Shown: piece after piece, positions 1 through 14,300 of the stretch
How the letters are laid out: each line of letters begins with the position of its first letter
Numbering within the stretch: the first letter of the stretch is position 1
Origin: Acanthaster planci
Taxonomy: Eukaryota > Echinodermata > Asteroidea > Valvatida > Acanthasteridae
DNA length: 64,000 nucleotides
Assembly (NCBI RefSeq): GCF_001949145.1
Contig: NW_019091355.1
Coordinates: 1,390,135 to 1,454,134 of the forward strand
Direction: 5' to 3'
Program-made: the position numbers and the translations under genes
The notes under the pieces: generated by a model
Databases searched by the model: none
What the model was told of the DNA's origin: nothing
The model's input: the letters and a program-made list of their open reading frames with translations, nothing else

Positions 1-3000
1 TGCAATATTCCGAAAGTAGCGAGGGTAAATTTCCTTTGCGGAAATGAGGATAGTTGATAATGTTTCGCACTGAGATGGACCTATAGTCCCGCTGCATTGG
101 AAAATTCCATTTGGGTTCTCTCGTGGTAGGGCAATGACATGAGTGGAAAGCCAACACAAGCGTCAGTTTCCCTTAATTTCAAAATATCGTGTAAAATGAT
201 ACTTAATACATTGGCGCTTCGCAGCGGCTTTTTATAAGCCGTCCAAGCGCACCACGAGCCTATTTTACTCTTAGGACACCGCCTTTATGTCTGTTTTAAT
301 GGCCCACAGGTAGATAAAGATTCAGGTTTCAAAATGAAAACATGCGTGTCCTGACAGATTAAAAAAATCACAATATATATACAAAGAACGCCACAAAAAA
401 TAAAAAGAATGCTTACTTGTAAAGCCTCAACCAAATAAACGACAGCATGTCAAAGGATGGCAGCAATAGCATCACTGATGTATTTACAGTTGTAGGCTAC
501 CCTTCATCACATCTTCGTAGACTATTACATTTTTAGTAAATATGAACTGGGATGCTACAAATATCTTGGAATCGAATGAAACATACATCAGGTCGTTTCC
601 ACCGTTTCCAAAGTAAAAACTGCCACACTTTCCACAAGGCGCATGACTAATCAAATAACATTCATGTTGAAATTGAGCGAAATTAATATCAAAAGAATGG
701 AGAATGCTCTACGGCTGCAAAAAGCACCAATATTGGTTTGTTGTTTGTTGTTGTTTTGTCTGTTTGTTTTTTTCCGGGACTTTCCCTCAAACTGGAATAG
801 CACCATGTTTCTCATGCCACTCCGATTCACAGTTTATCCAATAGTATTGCCAATTCTCTTGCTAAGATGACAGGTCATAACGCGTCCCAAACAAGACAAA
901 ATCTCGACTGGGTGAATGCAATTTCCCAAAGTAAATATCATTAAATACATTCATTAGGTACCTCACACCATTGTATTTTAACCATCACTTCTTATTCAAA
1001 CGTAACCCTTTATCTACTGGTAAACAGTCTTGTTCTTTGAATGTTCTGATCATGGCGACGACTCAAGCGGTCTGATACTCTCCTGCCATGTTTACTTGGC
1101 CTAGTTGACGCCTTTAGGGCTCTGGCCGTGCTTCAAGGCAGTCATAGAGCGGCCACTTCCTGCCACGGTGAATTAAGCAAAGCTTTATAGGAAAAACAGG
1201 TCCGAGTCATGAAACCTATTAGCTACGCCGGTCTGCGTACGGGTTAGGCTGGGGGATTCTTATCGCCACATAATCAAAGCGTCTTTTTCTCATTTCTTGC
1301 AATGCACAATTTGTGAAAGAATTTGTTAATACAATTGACGGCATTCGTGAATTCATTAGAAGTTTCGTCTGAGCCCGTAGAACGGCATGGATGTTTTTGG
1401 CGCGGTGTATACCCTCTTCCTTTTGTTTGCGTGCGTGTTTTACCCTTCAATCAGTATGGAGTTTATGACCAACAATTTGACATGATTTTAATTTCAATTC
1501 TTATCGATCTCATGATACAGAAAAGTGGTTTGGTTAAGCATTACCAAGAGAAGTGTTAAAATAGAAGTGTCGGGTTCAATGAACTCAATTTTAGTGGTGT
1601 AAATTGATTTCTGTATCCTTAAACCAAATTGAAATATCGCTTATGTCCCTTTGAAGCACTATAATTTGAATCGGTTTTTCTATTAATTAGCACAAACCCA
1701 CGTACAAAAATTCAACCCGTCCTTTAGAAACAAAATGATGTCATATACACTGCGCCCAATACAACCCACAATCTTAATATCGAACAAATTTTCAGAAAAG
1801 CAGATACATGAACAAATATTTTTCTGCAGAGCAAGATTCACAAAGACCCCTTTCGCTTCAGTTGAGGGAAAGTGCGTTCTACTGTTTTAGGCTGAGTTTT
1901 GCATATGCATACTGTGTTGTCCTCAACCCTATTAATTAATTCAAAAATTATCTTGCATCATAATTGTTTGAAAAATTTACGTCTTTATTTGACGTCTTTG
2001 TTAGCAGTACTGGGCATATATTAATTAACTGGGTGACACGGCCAATATTTCATTCGCAATACTTCAGCGTGTTCATGGCTGAAGTGAGATTTTTTTTATC
2101 AAACGGCCGTCTCCCGTTGACCAGCTTCACTTAAAGACAAAAAGTGAAATCCTTCAACAGCCAAACACGTTTTTAGGTCCAAAGCATAAATTCGTCTGCA
2201 GACTGCTAAATCCACGCCCTGTTATCCATTGTCATCATTTAATAAGATCGAAACTGATATCCATAAATTTTGATATTGGACAGTAGCCCGGGGGCATGTT
2301 TAGAAGGTGCGGGTATGATCAGAAAAAAAGAAGCACAAAACTAATTAAGCGAGTGCTATCACGTCCATTCTATTATTTACACTGAGCACCAAATCGGAAA
2401 TTAAAGTGGATTTCTAAACCCTGGTTTTGATCATTTCTTGCTTCTTTGAATAGGAAACCATTCACGAAGGGTTTTCATCATCTGCGGGGATTGTTTCTCT
2501 TACCTCAAATCCATCAACATTGAACAGAATGGCCTACAATTACTCATTTTAGAGGATAGTTTTTAGTTTCTCGAAGGCACTTATAGTTGGAACAAGTCAG
2601 TGACCCATCATGTTTCCCGATACTAGGAATTGATATTCAAGTGGAAGCATGGTGTATGTTGGAGAGCTAAAGGGCATTACAAATTAATCAAAACTGCCGC
2701 GTGTTCAGGTGTTATCAGTCATTGTGTCGATTGCATCAACTTGACTGCTCGAGGCTTTCATGAACGTATGTCTGTGAAAAGAGACGAAGAAAGATGTCGT
2801 GTTAGTCATTTTGAGGAGTGAGCTGGGTGTGTGAATTTGTAAGGAAGCGCCAGACTCAACGTGTTAATGCATCCAGCGCAGTAGAAAGGCACGAGACGGA
2901 AGGGTGGGGCACGAATCCGGGCCGAAAGTTCGAATCTATAGGAAAGCGGAAAACAGATAGCTTCGGGTATGATCGACAACTCAAGACCAGCAATGGGGAG

Positions 3001-4748
3001 AAGGAACAGTTGTCTCATTTTGTTAGGAACCTGTGCAACCTACGATAACGGTCGGCACCGTCGGAAGTAAAATCTTATTTCAGATTATGGGGTCCGTCCG
3101 GGAACATAATAGATAGTCCCAAGTGTCATTATTTCATTCTTAGTCGACAATTCTAACATCCTAAAATCGAGTTACAGCGGACATTGATGCATCCATTGGC
3201 AACTTCCCTACATTCAAATTAACTTTAACAGACCACTATTTACCTGGAAATGGGCCAGACACATTGGATCAAGAATAAATTCATGAAATTGCTACAAAAT
3301 AACTTCAAAACCGCACCGCAGGTCTTAGCAAAGAGGACACCAATGAGCATGAAGACGTGAATGAGCTACTTAATAATTCGAGCTGTTGGAACCGCTCATC
3401 ATTTTGTGACTGTTGTGTTTCGTACGGCTCATGAAATTCAACAGCTAGTGTAACTTGACACTTTCTTTTGACAGCTTACACTTGAATAGTTTATCGAGGT
3501 CCCTGACGTATCCTGTATGCCTGAGGAAAAATGAGTTAAATGGTACGTATTACAGTCTTAAATACGTTACATGGGGACGCCACTCGCCGGTTTTATTGAG
3601 GGGTGTTCTATTGGAGAGAGACTTCACCGTAAACCATTTGGTTTGCCTCACAAGTCAGTTTTTTGAATTATGAGCAGGCACACTGTATTTGGAGCAAGAG
3701 AATTTGCTACAGAGCTCAGATTGTTTGGGATCTGGATAAACACCAGGAAAATGGCAAATTGAGGCGCGATACTGTTAGTGTAAACAGACTCTCAAATCCG
3801 GCAAAAATGGCCAGGCTTTAAGAATTGCAGTGGAGTGGCGTAGAATACTGTACTGAAGTGACAAGCCCTACCGCTGACCACAACCCAATGGCAAGAGCCC
3901 GATTGGGCGCATGAAAGGAACATAGGTGCATCCAACCGTAAAGAATTAACAGGCCACCAGTTTTACTTGAGGCCACATTTTGCACAATTTTCTACTGCTT
4001 TCAAATGTAAGAAACCTATCTGAAATTCCTTTCCTTACAATGAAAATGACCGTGTTTTATTGTAAATAAACATTTATAAAAATTCTTTATCTTCCTTTCA
4101 AATGGAGGCGCTATTGCTGTGATGTCATATTGAGAGCACACTGTTTGTGGAGGGGTCTGTTCAAATTGTGGGACCAAAATTTGCTCATTGAAAATACCTT
4201 GATGGAAAACAGCCGGTTTTCGGTACAATTTTAGTGCAGAAGTGGCTATAACACCAAGGTTTCTGCCTTAGAAGACGTCACACTTGTGCTCATAAGTATG
4301 CAAATTCACACTACCGTAAAAAATGCCCTTACAATATGGCACACACACACAAATCTATCTCATAAAGGAGTTGGTATTTACAAAATCTGCATTTAAAAAT
4401 CATATTACCTTGCCGGAGTATGCTCATGACTTCATGTAACTGTGATGTGACCTAGCCGAATGGCTTGAGACACCATGATTTATTAATACCGCGTTGTAAT
4501 GTGTCAAATTTGTCACGTAAGTAGCACCAGTCGTATATCAGCTGTTTCATTTCAATATAAGACTTTTATGAGGAAATGGTTTCTCCCAAATTGGAAACGC
4601 CTTCTGTTTCCCCTTTGTTTTTACTTTTCTCTTTCTCTTATTGGTTTGGAGTTGTAATTCAGAGTTGTCTCAGAAGGACACGCATTCATGGGACAATTGG
4701 ATAATTCCAATCGCAAATTCACTTGTGATAGTTTTCGAACAGGGGAGA
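1..4748. other. Intergenic DNA without a recognised gene
   Basis: AT-rich sequence with only short ORFs (under about 80 codons). None of their translations resembles a known domain and none is framed by convincing splice sites. No tRNA, tandem repeat or TIR-bounded element was seen. It may hold distal regulatory DNA, but nothing specific can be supported. Confidence 0.6.
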
Positions 4749-4918
4749 AGTTAGTTGTAGAGGTTTGCGGTAGCACCATGCAAAGATATTTCTTTTAGGA
4801 GAATGTGTGGTTCTGAGAAGAAGCCTCCAGAGTACCCTCCAGTTCTTTTCAGAACCACACATACTCATAAAAGAGATATTCTTGCATTGTTATGCCGCAA
4901 ATCTCACCAACTCATTTG
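4749..4918. repeat. Long imperfect hairpin (foldback element)
   Basis: Two arms of about 70 nt (roughly 4749-4822 and 4843-4918) are inverted copies of each other around a 20-nt loop. The inner 20 nt (4803-4822 against 4843-4862) differ at one position, and similarity fades outward but continues to the ends. A short ORF across it is a by-product of the repeat. It is best read as a foldback/MITE-type element. If transcribed it would form a long hairpin RNA, but no expression evidence is visible. Confidence 0.75.
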
Positions 4919-7050
4919 CTGCCTTCACCATGAAAAGCTTCGAAGCTCAAATACAGGCGAACAAAGGAAAGTATTCCATAGTATGTGGGGCTAACCTTCG
5001 ATGTGTCGTGGAGTCTTATAGTTTATACATTACATGCACGACATTATATGTTGCTCGGTTTCTGGGAAAAGAGCCATAAGGGCTCAGCCAGGTGAGTTTC
5101 TTATACCCGTTGTCAATGGCTTATGCATTATAGACCTTACGCTAGGAGCAGTCACGCTTCATCATATTCAACGTCAAGGAAGGAAGAAGAGATACAAGTT
5201 TTATGCCAGCGTAACACCTGTCAGGATGGCGGATTACCGTCCAGTTTTGGCCTGAAACAAGTACCGGAAACCCACCCACCTGCACGGAAAAGCATTTTGT
5301 CTGGCGGTGTTAGCCCCTAGCCGGGCTTCGTTGTTGCCTAAGCTCAATCACCGGGCGGTGTGACGTTATGAAAACTGCGTCATTCGATCGAGTGTCTTGC
5401 ACTTTCAAGCCAGTTCAAACATACTAAGTAAGATTTTTAAATACAAATTATATTTTTCAAGTCAATTTAGGGAATTCAATTTTCACGTTATAATGTTACT
5501 CTTGAAATTGGGTTAAACGGTAATCACCTTTAATTGAAAAATGGATAATTGATTTCAATGTTATTTAATTACTTCTTTTACCAGCTTCTGGATGGTACTA
5601 ATGTTTTCTGCCACTCTGGAAAAAGCGCACCCCTTCCTAAAATAAGTTCTGTTGACATTGTCAACGACGACAATAATTTGTTCTCAGCCAGAAAATGTTG
5701 TCTGACTCATCTCCCACGACAGACCAGGATCCTGGCTCGATATGTGGCGTGACTTGGGTTAATTTTTACAAGGCTGGTTTGTTTTGTAGAGTAATCTGGG
5801 TGAAATTTCGAGTCAAATGCAATATCGTCCCTTGTTTCTTTTTCTGCACTGAAATAAAATACAACTTTTCAATAAACCAACGTCACACTTTCTCTCTGAA
5901 TCGGAACTGTGGAGAACCATGCATGTTGGTGAATGTACATGTGACGTTTGGCAAAAAATGCAAGAAAATGGCATCCCTGTTTCATCTAGGATTAAATTCT
6001 CACATACAGGAATGGCACATATCCCAACTGCTTTTCTTTCACTCGGGTAAATTTCTAAAATGGAAAAAGAGGTCAATGCGACAGTGACCTATTTTGCATG
6101 AACGCTGTGCTGGTGCAAGAATGTACGGAATGTAAGACGGGAAAGTCGATAACAAATCCTTCAATTTTTGGATGAATAAAACTACACGACTGTTGAAATC
6201 ATCCCGGATGGTTATATCAACAATTCACTTGGCATGTAAAAGGATTACGTGTCTGACGGAATTCTTGTGGTGGAGTTTGGAGCTGGACTGCGGTCATGGA
6301 GTTCAATCGGCCTTAAACTTCACCGGAGTATTTAGAGAATATTGCAATTGTCGTTATAAAAAGGTTACTTTCAAAAGTTTGTAAGTCTGTGTTTTGGGGC
6401 CTTGGCAAAGAAAATTCAATCTGAATTCGTCTTTTGCCCCATAAAATACTTTATCGTGTGAAAGACAAAGTTACTGCATCCCCCTTGATGTGACCGCATT
6501 ATGTTCATATATATGTCCAACATCTAGTCAGCCCCCCACACACTTTAGCGTGAAGCCCCCCCCCCTGTCCTCCTGCCCAGAATCCTGGCTAAGCCGCTGA
6601 CAGACTAGCTGCATTTGTATTTTATTATTACAATGGGTCTACGTATGTACATGTACAAGCAACAGAGTGTAGCACCTTTCGTAACCTACCTCCATGACCC
6701 AAACAGACCAGAAATGGACCCATCGTATCTGCCAAGCTGACGCTTACAATCAATGCGTGCAACACAAGTTGGTTAGCATCTCCAGTTAATTAAGGTAGGC
6801 TACACAACCTATTATTCTACCCACGTGACAGACCCCAGAGACCGAATCAAGAATGAGCACGTGGTACCGTAGAGTAACTTAGGTTACACCGCTTAACGTC
6901 AGGCCTACATAAAATTGCCCGAAACACAGGCTGCCGGAATTATTCTCACCTCGAATTCTTCTAGTGTTGATGTTGACCAAGCACTCAACGCGTGTTTAGG
7001 GGCGAAAACATCACTGTAGACAGCAAATTTCAACGAAAACCAGTCACGAA
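4919..7050. other. Intergenic DNA; one C-rich repeat fragment
   Basis: No recognisable gene. Around 6530-6605 there is a poly-C tract followed by a short sequence resembling the reverse of the widespread 'GTGGCGTAGCCAGG' poly-G repeat boundary found in many marine invertebrate genomes. It is probably a fragment of a non-autonomous mobile element. ORFs here (up to 130 codons) have no domain-like features. Confidence 0.5.
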
Positions 7051-7059
7051 AAGGCGCAA

Positions 7060-7346
7060 ATTTAACAGCTCCCCGTTTCGTGGTGACAATGGCGGATGTG
7101 TGCAGTGGCGCGGGTACGCACCGCGGCCAATTGCTGCCTTGTATGCAGGCGTGTTACCATGTTAGGACTTTTGACCAATGAAAGCTCGTCATTTTGCGTG
7201 TTCTGCGCGTATCCTGTGATTTGTAAACAATGGTTATAAGGGATCGTCTAAAAACTCCGCATTTCTCGTTTCTTGCAGATAAACAAGATCGAATTTGCGC
7301 TTCATCACAAATGAAGTGAAGTACAATGTACTCTACACTCCTAAAG
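7060..7346 (+). promoter_or_regulatory. Promoter-like patch with candidate first exons
   Basis: A GC-richer, CpG-containing patch includes an ATG in the context AATGGCGGATG at 7089, the YY1-like start context common at metazoan first exons. A possible donor lies at 7114 (GTACGC). At 7279-7346 a 68-nt segment is bounded by a good acceptor (pyrimidine tract plus TTGCAG) and a strong donor (AAAG then GTAAGC). Joined, the two pieces give only 21 codons before a stop. A second ATG at 7326 stays open to the donor. This could be the 5' end of an unknown gene or a lncRNA; no downstream exon was found. Confidence 0.3.
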
Positions 7347-10300
7347 GTAAGCTAAGATGGCAAGCTAAGATGGTTGTTGGATCAGCTAAGTATTTCCGGA
7401 ATCCTACCAATTACAGTTGAGGACTGTGAAAATAAAATTCAGTATTTGTTTCCTTTTAATTTTTTCTCAAGTTCTTAGTTGCCATCTACTGTAATTATAA
7501 TATTTTAGATGAAAGACTGCTCTAGTCCTTCGTCATGAACCAAAACAGGAATTTGACAAGATAATTCTCCCTTATCCCACAGGAACGAATGGCCCACACA
7601 GAGAATTGCTGGAGCACACGCAAATGATCCTGACTTAAAAAGGATTATGATTTCTTTTAAAAAATCGGTCTAACTTAGCATCTCAAAAATGAATCATCGT
7701 AAGCTAAGAAAAAAAACCTGCTTTACAAAGTGCGGAGGCACTCTGACGCATCCAATATGTATTTAGTGAAGTTAATCTTTATTGTAGTATTCATTTCGTA
7801 TTGATATAAACATTGCCCAAGTGGTATAATAAACTTGTTTTGTGAAAAAAAAAACCTCGATAAGAAATAAAAATTAACTTGCAAAATGAAGAGATGCAAG
7901 ACATAATAGATCAAGATAGGTGCCAAATACATGTATAGGCAAACAGCTGCAAGTTACAGGTGGAGAGGTCGTAGGCTATACAAGAATCCAAGTTGTTTAG
8001 TATGATTTGGACTTGCTTTGAATAATCAAGAGACAATACGAACAAGAAAGTTAGCCCATCTGAGAATTTGAATCCTTCCAATGTTGCACTGTTAATGGAA
8101 GCAAAGGCAGAAGGCAACAATGAATCCGAAAATAAATTCTCATGCATTGCCGACAAAAAATAACATTCAACAAATAAAACGTATAGGCCTATTAGCACCT
8201 TTTCATATGAGAGACAGTTTCAAGTCAAAATACCACTCGAAGATTTTGATACAAAGACCCAACCTCCAATAAACTAACTAGTCTGCTCTCTAACGAATCC
8301 GTTCACCACTCCACGTTGCGGCAGGGCAGTGTGAGGAGATAATTTTCACGGAATGAGCAAACCATAATTGGCTCGGACGCCGAACCACTCGCTGCTTCTA
8401 CACATGGAGCGCATTATTGCGCTTATTGGATTCGCTTTGAACAAGAAATTAGATTTCGAACGGATTTACGCAGGAAAACAGACTGGGCGCACCGGAATCC
8501 TAAGCCTGGGACCTCATGCCAAGTCTCGGTCCGGGCCGATCGTGCAGTAATGACATAAGGAACCTACACGAGTACCCTGCGGGAGAGCGCGCTCCAATAA
8601 GCCACACGCATTTAGGCTCCAACCGGGATATTATTCCCCAATCACTCGCACATAATCTCCTTGCAGTTGAACGCACGCCAGATAAAAATCGATGAACTCT
8701 GTGTCTCAGGAAACTTACTTTTTTCATTTCGCCCAAGAGTGCTAACCACCGAGACCTCCATACTTTTCTCTTTTTCCATATGTGATGGTAGCAGCAATTC
8801 CTATTCTCCTTTCAAAATGTAACCATATCACAAAGGATGGTTACAATTATTGTAACTTATTATAAGAAGGCAACAAAGTATTCGTCTGTTGCCAATTCAT
8901 GTTTGTCTCGTCTGTTGTACGATATTTTTATTCCTTTTGTGTATTTCCTGAACTTATTATTAATCTGGTACAATATACATGTCCTGAATGTACTTCCTCC
9001 GGATGGCCAGATAATGAAATTAATTTGCAAGGGCAATACAGCAGTATATAATTGACCTGTAGCATAGTGTTGCCTGCCACACAGGGTAAGATGTTGGGTC
9101 ATTATCACGCAGCAATCTTTTGGATTCTGCAGGGAGGCATTACCACGAACTATGGTCCCACCATAAGATCCCATCTCCTCCAAGATAGGATGGACTACCG
9201 TCTATCCATGGAGCAAGGACCCTCTGGTTTATCCACGCACCACCTTGGGTACCATCACCAGGTCTTCTCGACTCTGTAGATAGATGATACACTGTGTTCG
9301 TGCAGGATTTGAGCATAGTGGTCAAAGACATGTCCTTGGAGCAATAACTGCTTTGTAGGGTAAAGTGGAGTTATAGTTATCGTGGTTATTTGTGTGCTGT
9401 ATTGGAGGCCTGGCGGCTGCCAATGGAGTTCATTGCTCGCCTTCCAACTGACTGACACTAACAGCATCTTGATCCTCTTACCCGTCCGCTGTGCTCTGAG
9501 CTCCGGGTCAAGATTACATCGCATTTTCTTTTTCATTTGAATCTTTATAAGCTCGTGCACTTTTATTGTGAAAGGTGTTAGTACAGAATGAAGAGGTGTG
9601 GAGAATGTAAAGACTAGCAGGTATAAAGATGTGTTTTTTTCACTTGAAAACAGGATATTATATCCCAAAGCGCACAGATCTATCAATTCCTTTCCTAAGT
9701 GTTCTTGGCAGAAGTAGCGATTAGATATTGAAATATTGAAGACCTTTGCCCCTAATGTTGTGATGGGACAATACATGTTTCCGTTCTTGACCCAAGATCT
9801 TCTTAAAGCGGTTTGTGACAATGAAGTTCTTTTCATTTTCGAAGAAAATTCTGTTGTCTTAATTCACGGCAAACTCGTTTGTGTTTTTCCTCTCAGATTG
9901 GAATTGACGGCAAAAGATTGCAAAATTCATTGTGTGAATGTACTATATTTCCTGTTCCCCCCCAAAAAAAACTTAACAATTTTGACTGTTTTGTTATTTT
10001 TACAATTAATATTCTTAGAAATTGTTCTACGAAATACAGCAGCCCGCTAAAGAGAGAGGATTGCACTCTGTCGACATTTAGTGCAATCGAAGAAAAAAAG
10101 AACACAGCCGCTGACAGTGGACTTGAGTCAGTGAGTGAGTCTTAAATCAATTTTCTGTTTTCAAATATGCTTGAAGCTGGATTCTGCACAGAGTGCTTTC
10201 AAGGAAATTCTGACTCACACAGGAAACCTTTTACAATTAGGTCTATTTAGGTCCCCATCATGGGCAAATTACCAGGAATTTACAGCGGTGTCCGAGCCAA

Positions 10301-11370
10301 CTCGCAATAAATCAAAAAGCTCTTAGACCAGATTAATTTCCCATTAATCTTCGCCCCTTCAAACGTATTTTGAAACATCTTGGTTCCGATCTTTCCAACG
10401 TGTTTTGTTCGTTATTAAGACTTGTGAACACGGAAAATGTTCCTAAGACTGCTTAGCACACTGTTCTGCTTATAACAAATTCCGTTTTCTTGGATACCTC
10501 GGGCTGTGATTTATAGTTCAGTAGCGAGTATGGTCTTGTTTGGAGACAGAAGATTTGCTAGTCACAGCGACCCGACTGATGGATGCTGGCAACAACTGAT
10601 ATCTGCTTGCACTTCCTGGGGAAAAATACTATGTTTCATTTGTGATTTATCAGCTCCAGGTTACTGGTTTCCAAATGCAAACCTTTTCAGATGAAAAGAC
10701 CATTGGTTTCCCTATGCCTTCTGCAGAGGACACCTGTACTGATGAAAGATGACCTACGATGATAGAAGTACATGCAATAATCAGCGTTATCAGTCAAACT
10801 TTGTCAATGGCAGTGCACCCAGGCGTCGTGGGGAGGGCAAAGAGAGGGAGATCTTTGCTCACCCCCCTCCCCCAAAAGATAGAATGAAAAAGAACAAAAG
10901 GGTGAATTAAGAAATGAAAAATGAGAGACGGAGGGAGTAAAAATAAATTTGCTTTACTCGCAAGTGCTACTAAAAAGGAAACCTACAGTGGTCAGAGTTG
11001 TTTCTCTGAAACCTTTAAATCGCCTGGAAACTGGAGATCATTGAGATTTACCCATCCGGTCCGGGAGCAATACCCTACTTTTTGTTCACCTTCAGCAATC
11101 AGCAAAACCTGTCAGTGGTATTTCGGATACTGCGATGTCTGGAGTAGAAGGCTTACCTCTGTAAACATCTTAGCGAACGGCTCGCAAATGTGCCCAAAAT
11201 CCAGGGTTATAAACTGAGCATACGATATTAAATTTAGGATAATTCAAATGCAATCTAGATCAATTAGCCTAATTATTTTTTCAAAACCACCTAATCATAT
11301 TGTGCATTTATATACTTCAGGCGCAGTCTATATGTCCCCACCTCCTTTTATAGATATTCGATGTTATCTA
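7347..11370. other. Intergenic DNA without a recognised gene
   Basis: Contains several ORFs, the longest being 193 codons on the minus strand at 9836-9255. Its translation has no recognisable domain, no coding-like composition and no splice context, so it is not called as a gene. A C-rich/G-rich repeat fragment lies near 10800-10880. Nothing else is supported. Confidence 0.5.
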
Positions 11371-11386
11371 TGACGTAATGACGTCA
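11371..11386. promoter_or_regulatory. Tandem CRE/ATF-like sites
   Basis: TGACGTAA is followed directly by the palindromic full CRE TGACGTCA. Two CREB/ATF-type sites back to back are uncommon by chance in AT-rich DNA. A TATAGATA word lies about 25 nt upstream. No exon with good splice sites was found beside it, so the target gene is unknown. Confidence 0.3.
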
Positions 11387-14300
11387 CAGATTTCCCACGA
11401 ACCTTTTGATGTCAAGACCATGTACGAAGAGGTCGTTGCTGAACGCAACTATGGCTATATTCACTCGCAAAAGGCAGATGAAACAGAAAGCCATTTTTCC
11501 TCAATACATCTAATCAGGTCATGGTCTGAATGACAACTATTATGGCGGATCACAAAGGATTATGGGGGATGTGTACACATCTCAATGTGTGTCAAGTAGA
11601 TTTTCAACGAATATGACTGGTGCAGGTGAATTTTCGTCCAATCGAGAATGACAGCATATATGTTTACTTAAACCATTACCTCAATTCCTCTTAGTATATT
11701 TTTAGACTGAATCATTAATAAGAGAAATCAATTAAACTCCCCCTCCCCAAGTTAATAAATACAAAATGAAATTGTTGTCGATTGTAATGACGAATGAGGT
11801 GCCGTGGCTGGTAATGAATAATTGTCATGTGATTTGATTGATGTTGTGCATTTCATGTTTTTCATGAGGATTGTGATTGATATTACCACGTAAGTTCTTT
11901 CGGTGTTTCTAATGTTTAAAGTTGGCGATGTGACATCCATTTGCCCATTTTGCAGTTCCACCCACACTTAAACTCATCATTTTTATCTTTCTGGATGATT
12001 CAAGTCTTGGGTACATTGCATTTTTACCATCGATGTTACTGCCACACAGAATCTGCAGCAAGAAAAGGCAATTATTCAGCGAAAGAAATTAAGCTTAGCA
12101 TTGCTGGAATTGATGAGGTCTCCAATTTGTTGACCTGAATCTAGTGGTGTCGTAAACACAGTGAGAAGAGGCTAAACTGATGCAATTTCCTGCGATTGCC
12201 TGAGATGTGGACCAAAATTGGAGATGGTCCTTTCCGCTCCTGTCGTCTGTGAGGCGCTGAATTTTTCCCAGACCTCAGCTGAGATAGGAGATGACAACAC
12301 CGATTAACTACACAATATACATTTACACGCTCCGACAGCATCTGAGGTCAGAATAGTTACTCTGAACGATACTTAAGATGTGATTAATATCGAGGGATTG
12401 TCACGGATATTAAAAACCACCCCATTAAGTCTATCGGGTTGGTGCTTGTCCACAAATTGGCATTTTAAACCAACCACGCGTATTCAAGATATCGGGTTGC
12501 CGGAAACAGAGCGATTACGATTACAAGCTATCAAGTCAACTTGTCAATTTCTCCAAGCCAGGATAGACTGTTTTACTTCTCTATTATTATTTGCCGTAGG
12601 ATATAACTTGAGTCTATTGCGGTGTATGTTATGATTAATAGTGGCATTTAGTCCTTGGACGTACGGCCTGCTTGGATGGATATGATAAATTCATTTGCAC
12701 TGTGCTCTCGTGGCTAAGATGGAGGCTTTCAAGCAAGCAGCTGAGATGCCAATCTGCCAATCACGCGGCGCCTGTAGTGAGTTGCAGATAGAGTTACATT
12801 ATTGCGTGGAGGGAAAAATGTTACCTTGGGAAGATCACTTGGTACATCGCTGAGATTTTTTTTCAAGAACTGAATTAACGACATCGGGTGCTAAGTGCTT
12901 AGCTGAGTGTCCTAAGGTTTAACTAAAGTGCAGTCTGATATTGCTGTACATGGCAAAAGCGCCCATCTTTGCAACATACGAAAGGTAAAAGTTTATTAAA
13001 ATGCTACAAAATATAAGGAAAGCAGGGACCTAATTCTTGGACCCTATACGAAATGCAAAGTGACGTGAGCGAGTGCATTTTCATCAGTAAATTCTGGGCT
13101 GCAGTCTCCTTTCTCTCGCCCTGGCGTGCAGTCTCTGCGCGAAATAGACGGATCTTATACCAAGATGATAATGACATCTACTGAAACTGTTTGGACACCT
13201 AAATAATACAGGTAACATTCGTTGGTTTAGTCGAACAATGTTTACAGTTGGACGGTTGCCTGCTTATCGACCTGACAATCAACGGTCTCAGTAGACCTTG
13301 CTTCTGCTGAAAATCCCTGCAAAGCTCCAATCTGTTTGGGCAACTGACTATTTTCAGTGAAGTGTATACCTGAGTAAACACACAAGTGAATAGCCTGAGA
13401 TTGCAGCAAAGCGGTCTGTTGATGCATGTTGAGACAAGCTAAGTTTCCTTATAAAAGCGTTTGTTTCCAGAAAGAGTTTGTTAAATGAAGTGCCAATATC
13501 AGTAAAGCGGTGAATAGAGATACATAGCTGAAGTGAGGTTTGTAGTCAAAAGTAGCTACAACACGCCTTTCAATGACCAGGTGATCCATATTTTATTCAT
13601 AAACTTCAAGATGAACGCGCTTGTCACGTTGGAACTCGCACACTCCATTTATTGTGGTCATGTGTGAATAATTTTGGGCGTCTTTCGACACCTGGATTAC
13701 CACAAAGCAAAACTGTATTTAGCCTGGAGATTTTTAAAGCCGCTGTGGTTCAATTAGCAGTCGAAGAATACAGAAAATTGAACTAACAGTTCGTTAAAAG
13801 TAGACCGTGGTCGTCGCGAGACGGCAAAAAAATATTCAAATGAAAAAATGGGAGGGGGAAACATAAGAAACAGTTGTGAAAGTTGCATGAAAAATCACCA
13901 AGTTGCTTTTTAAAAGCGCAACTTTATCCCCAGTAAATTAGTGTTTATCAGTTGATAGCGGATGAATGCTTCGCCTTCCACCCCGAATTATTATCCCCAG
14001 AAAAAAATGAGGTTTTCCCAGGAAAAAATGGCGACACCATGAAATAGACTCGCAAAGCACACTTGGACCATCTTACGTCTTTTGACAAATTATGCCCTCA
14101 AATAAGAGGGTCTTATACCGAAGCTTAAATGGATCCATCTCTCAGTCTGCACCTTATCAAAATGGGGATCTCATCGGCAAAAACAGAGGATTACGAAACG
14201 AATCAGATTTATGAATCTGAAGCTAGGAGACACAAAGAATAATTGAAACAGAAAGAAGGGGGCAGATCATAAAAAGATCGAGGAAAAAAGAGATTGTACA

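Noticed and set aside
2880-2945. Possible tRNA T-arm (AGTTCGAATCT)
   Set aside because: No cloverleaf can be formed with the flanking sequence.
9255-9836. 193-codon minus-strand ORF
   Set aside because: Longest uninterrupted ORF in the first 28 kb, but its translation shows no domain, no compositional bias of coding sequence and no splice context. A single chance ORF of this length is not surprising in 64 kb.
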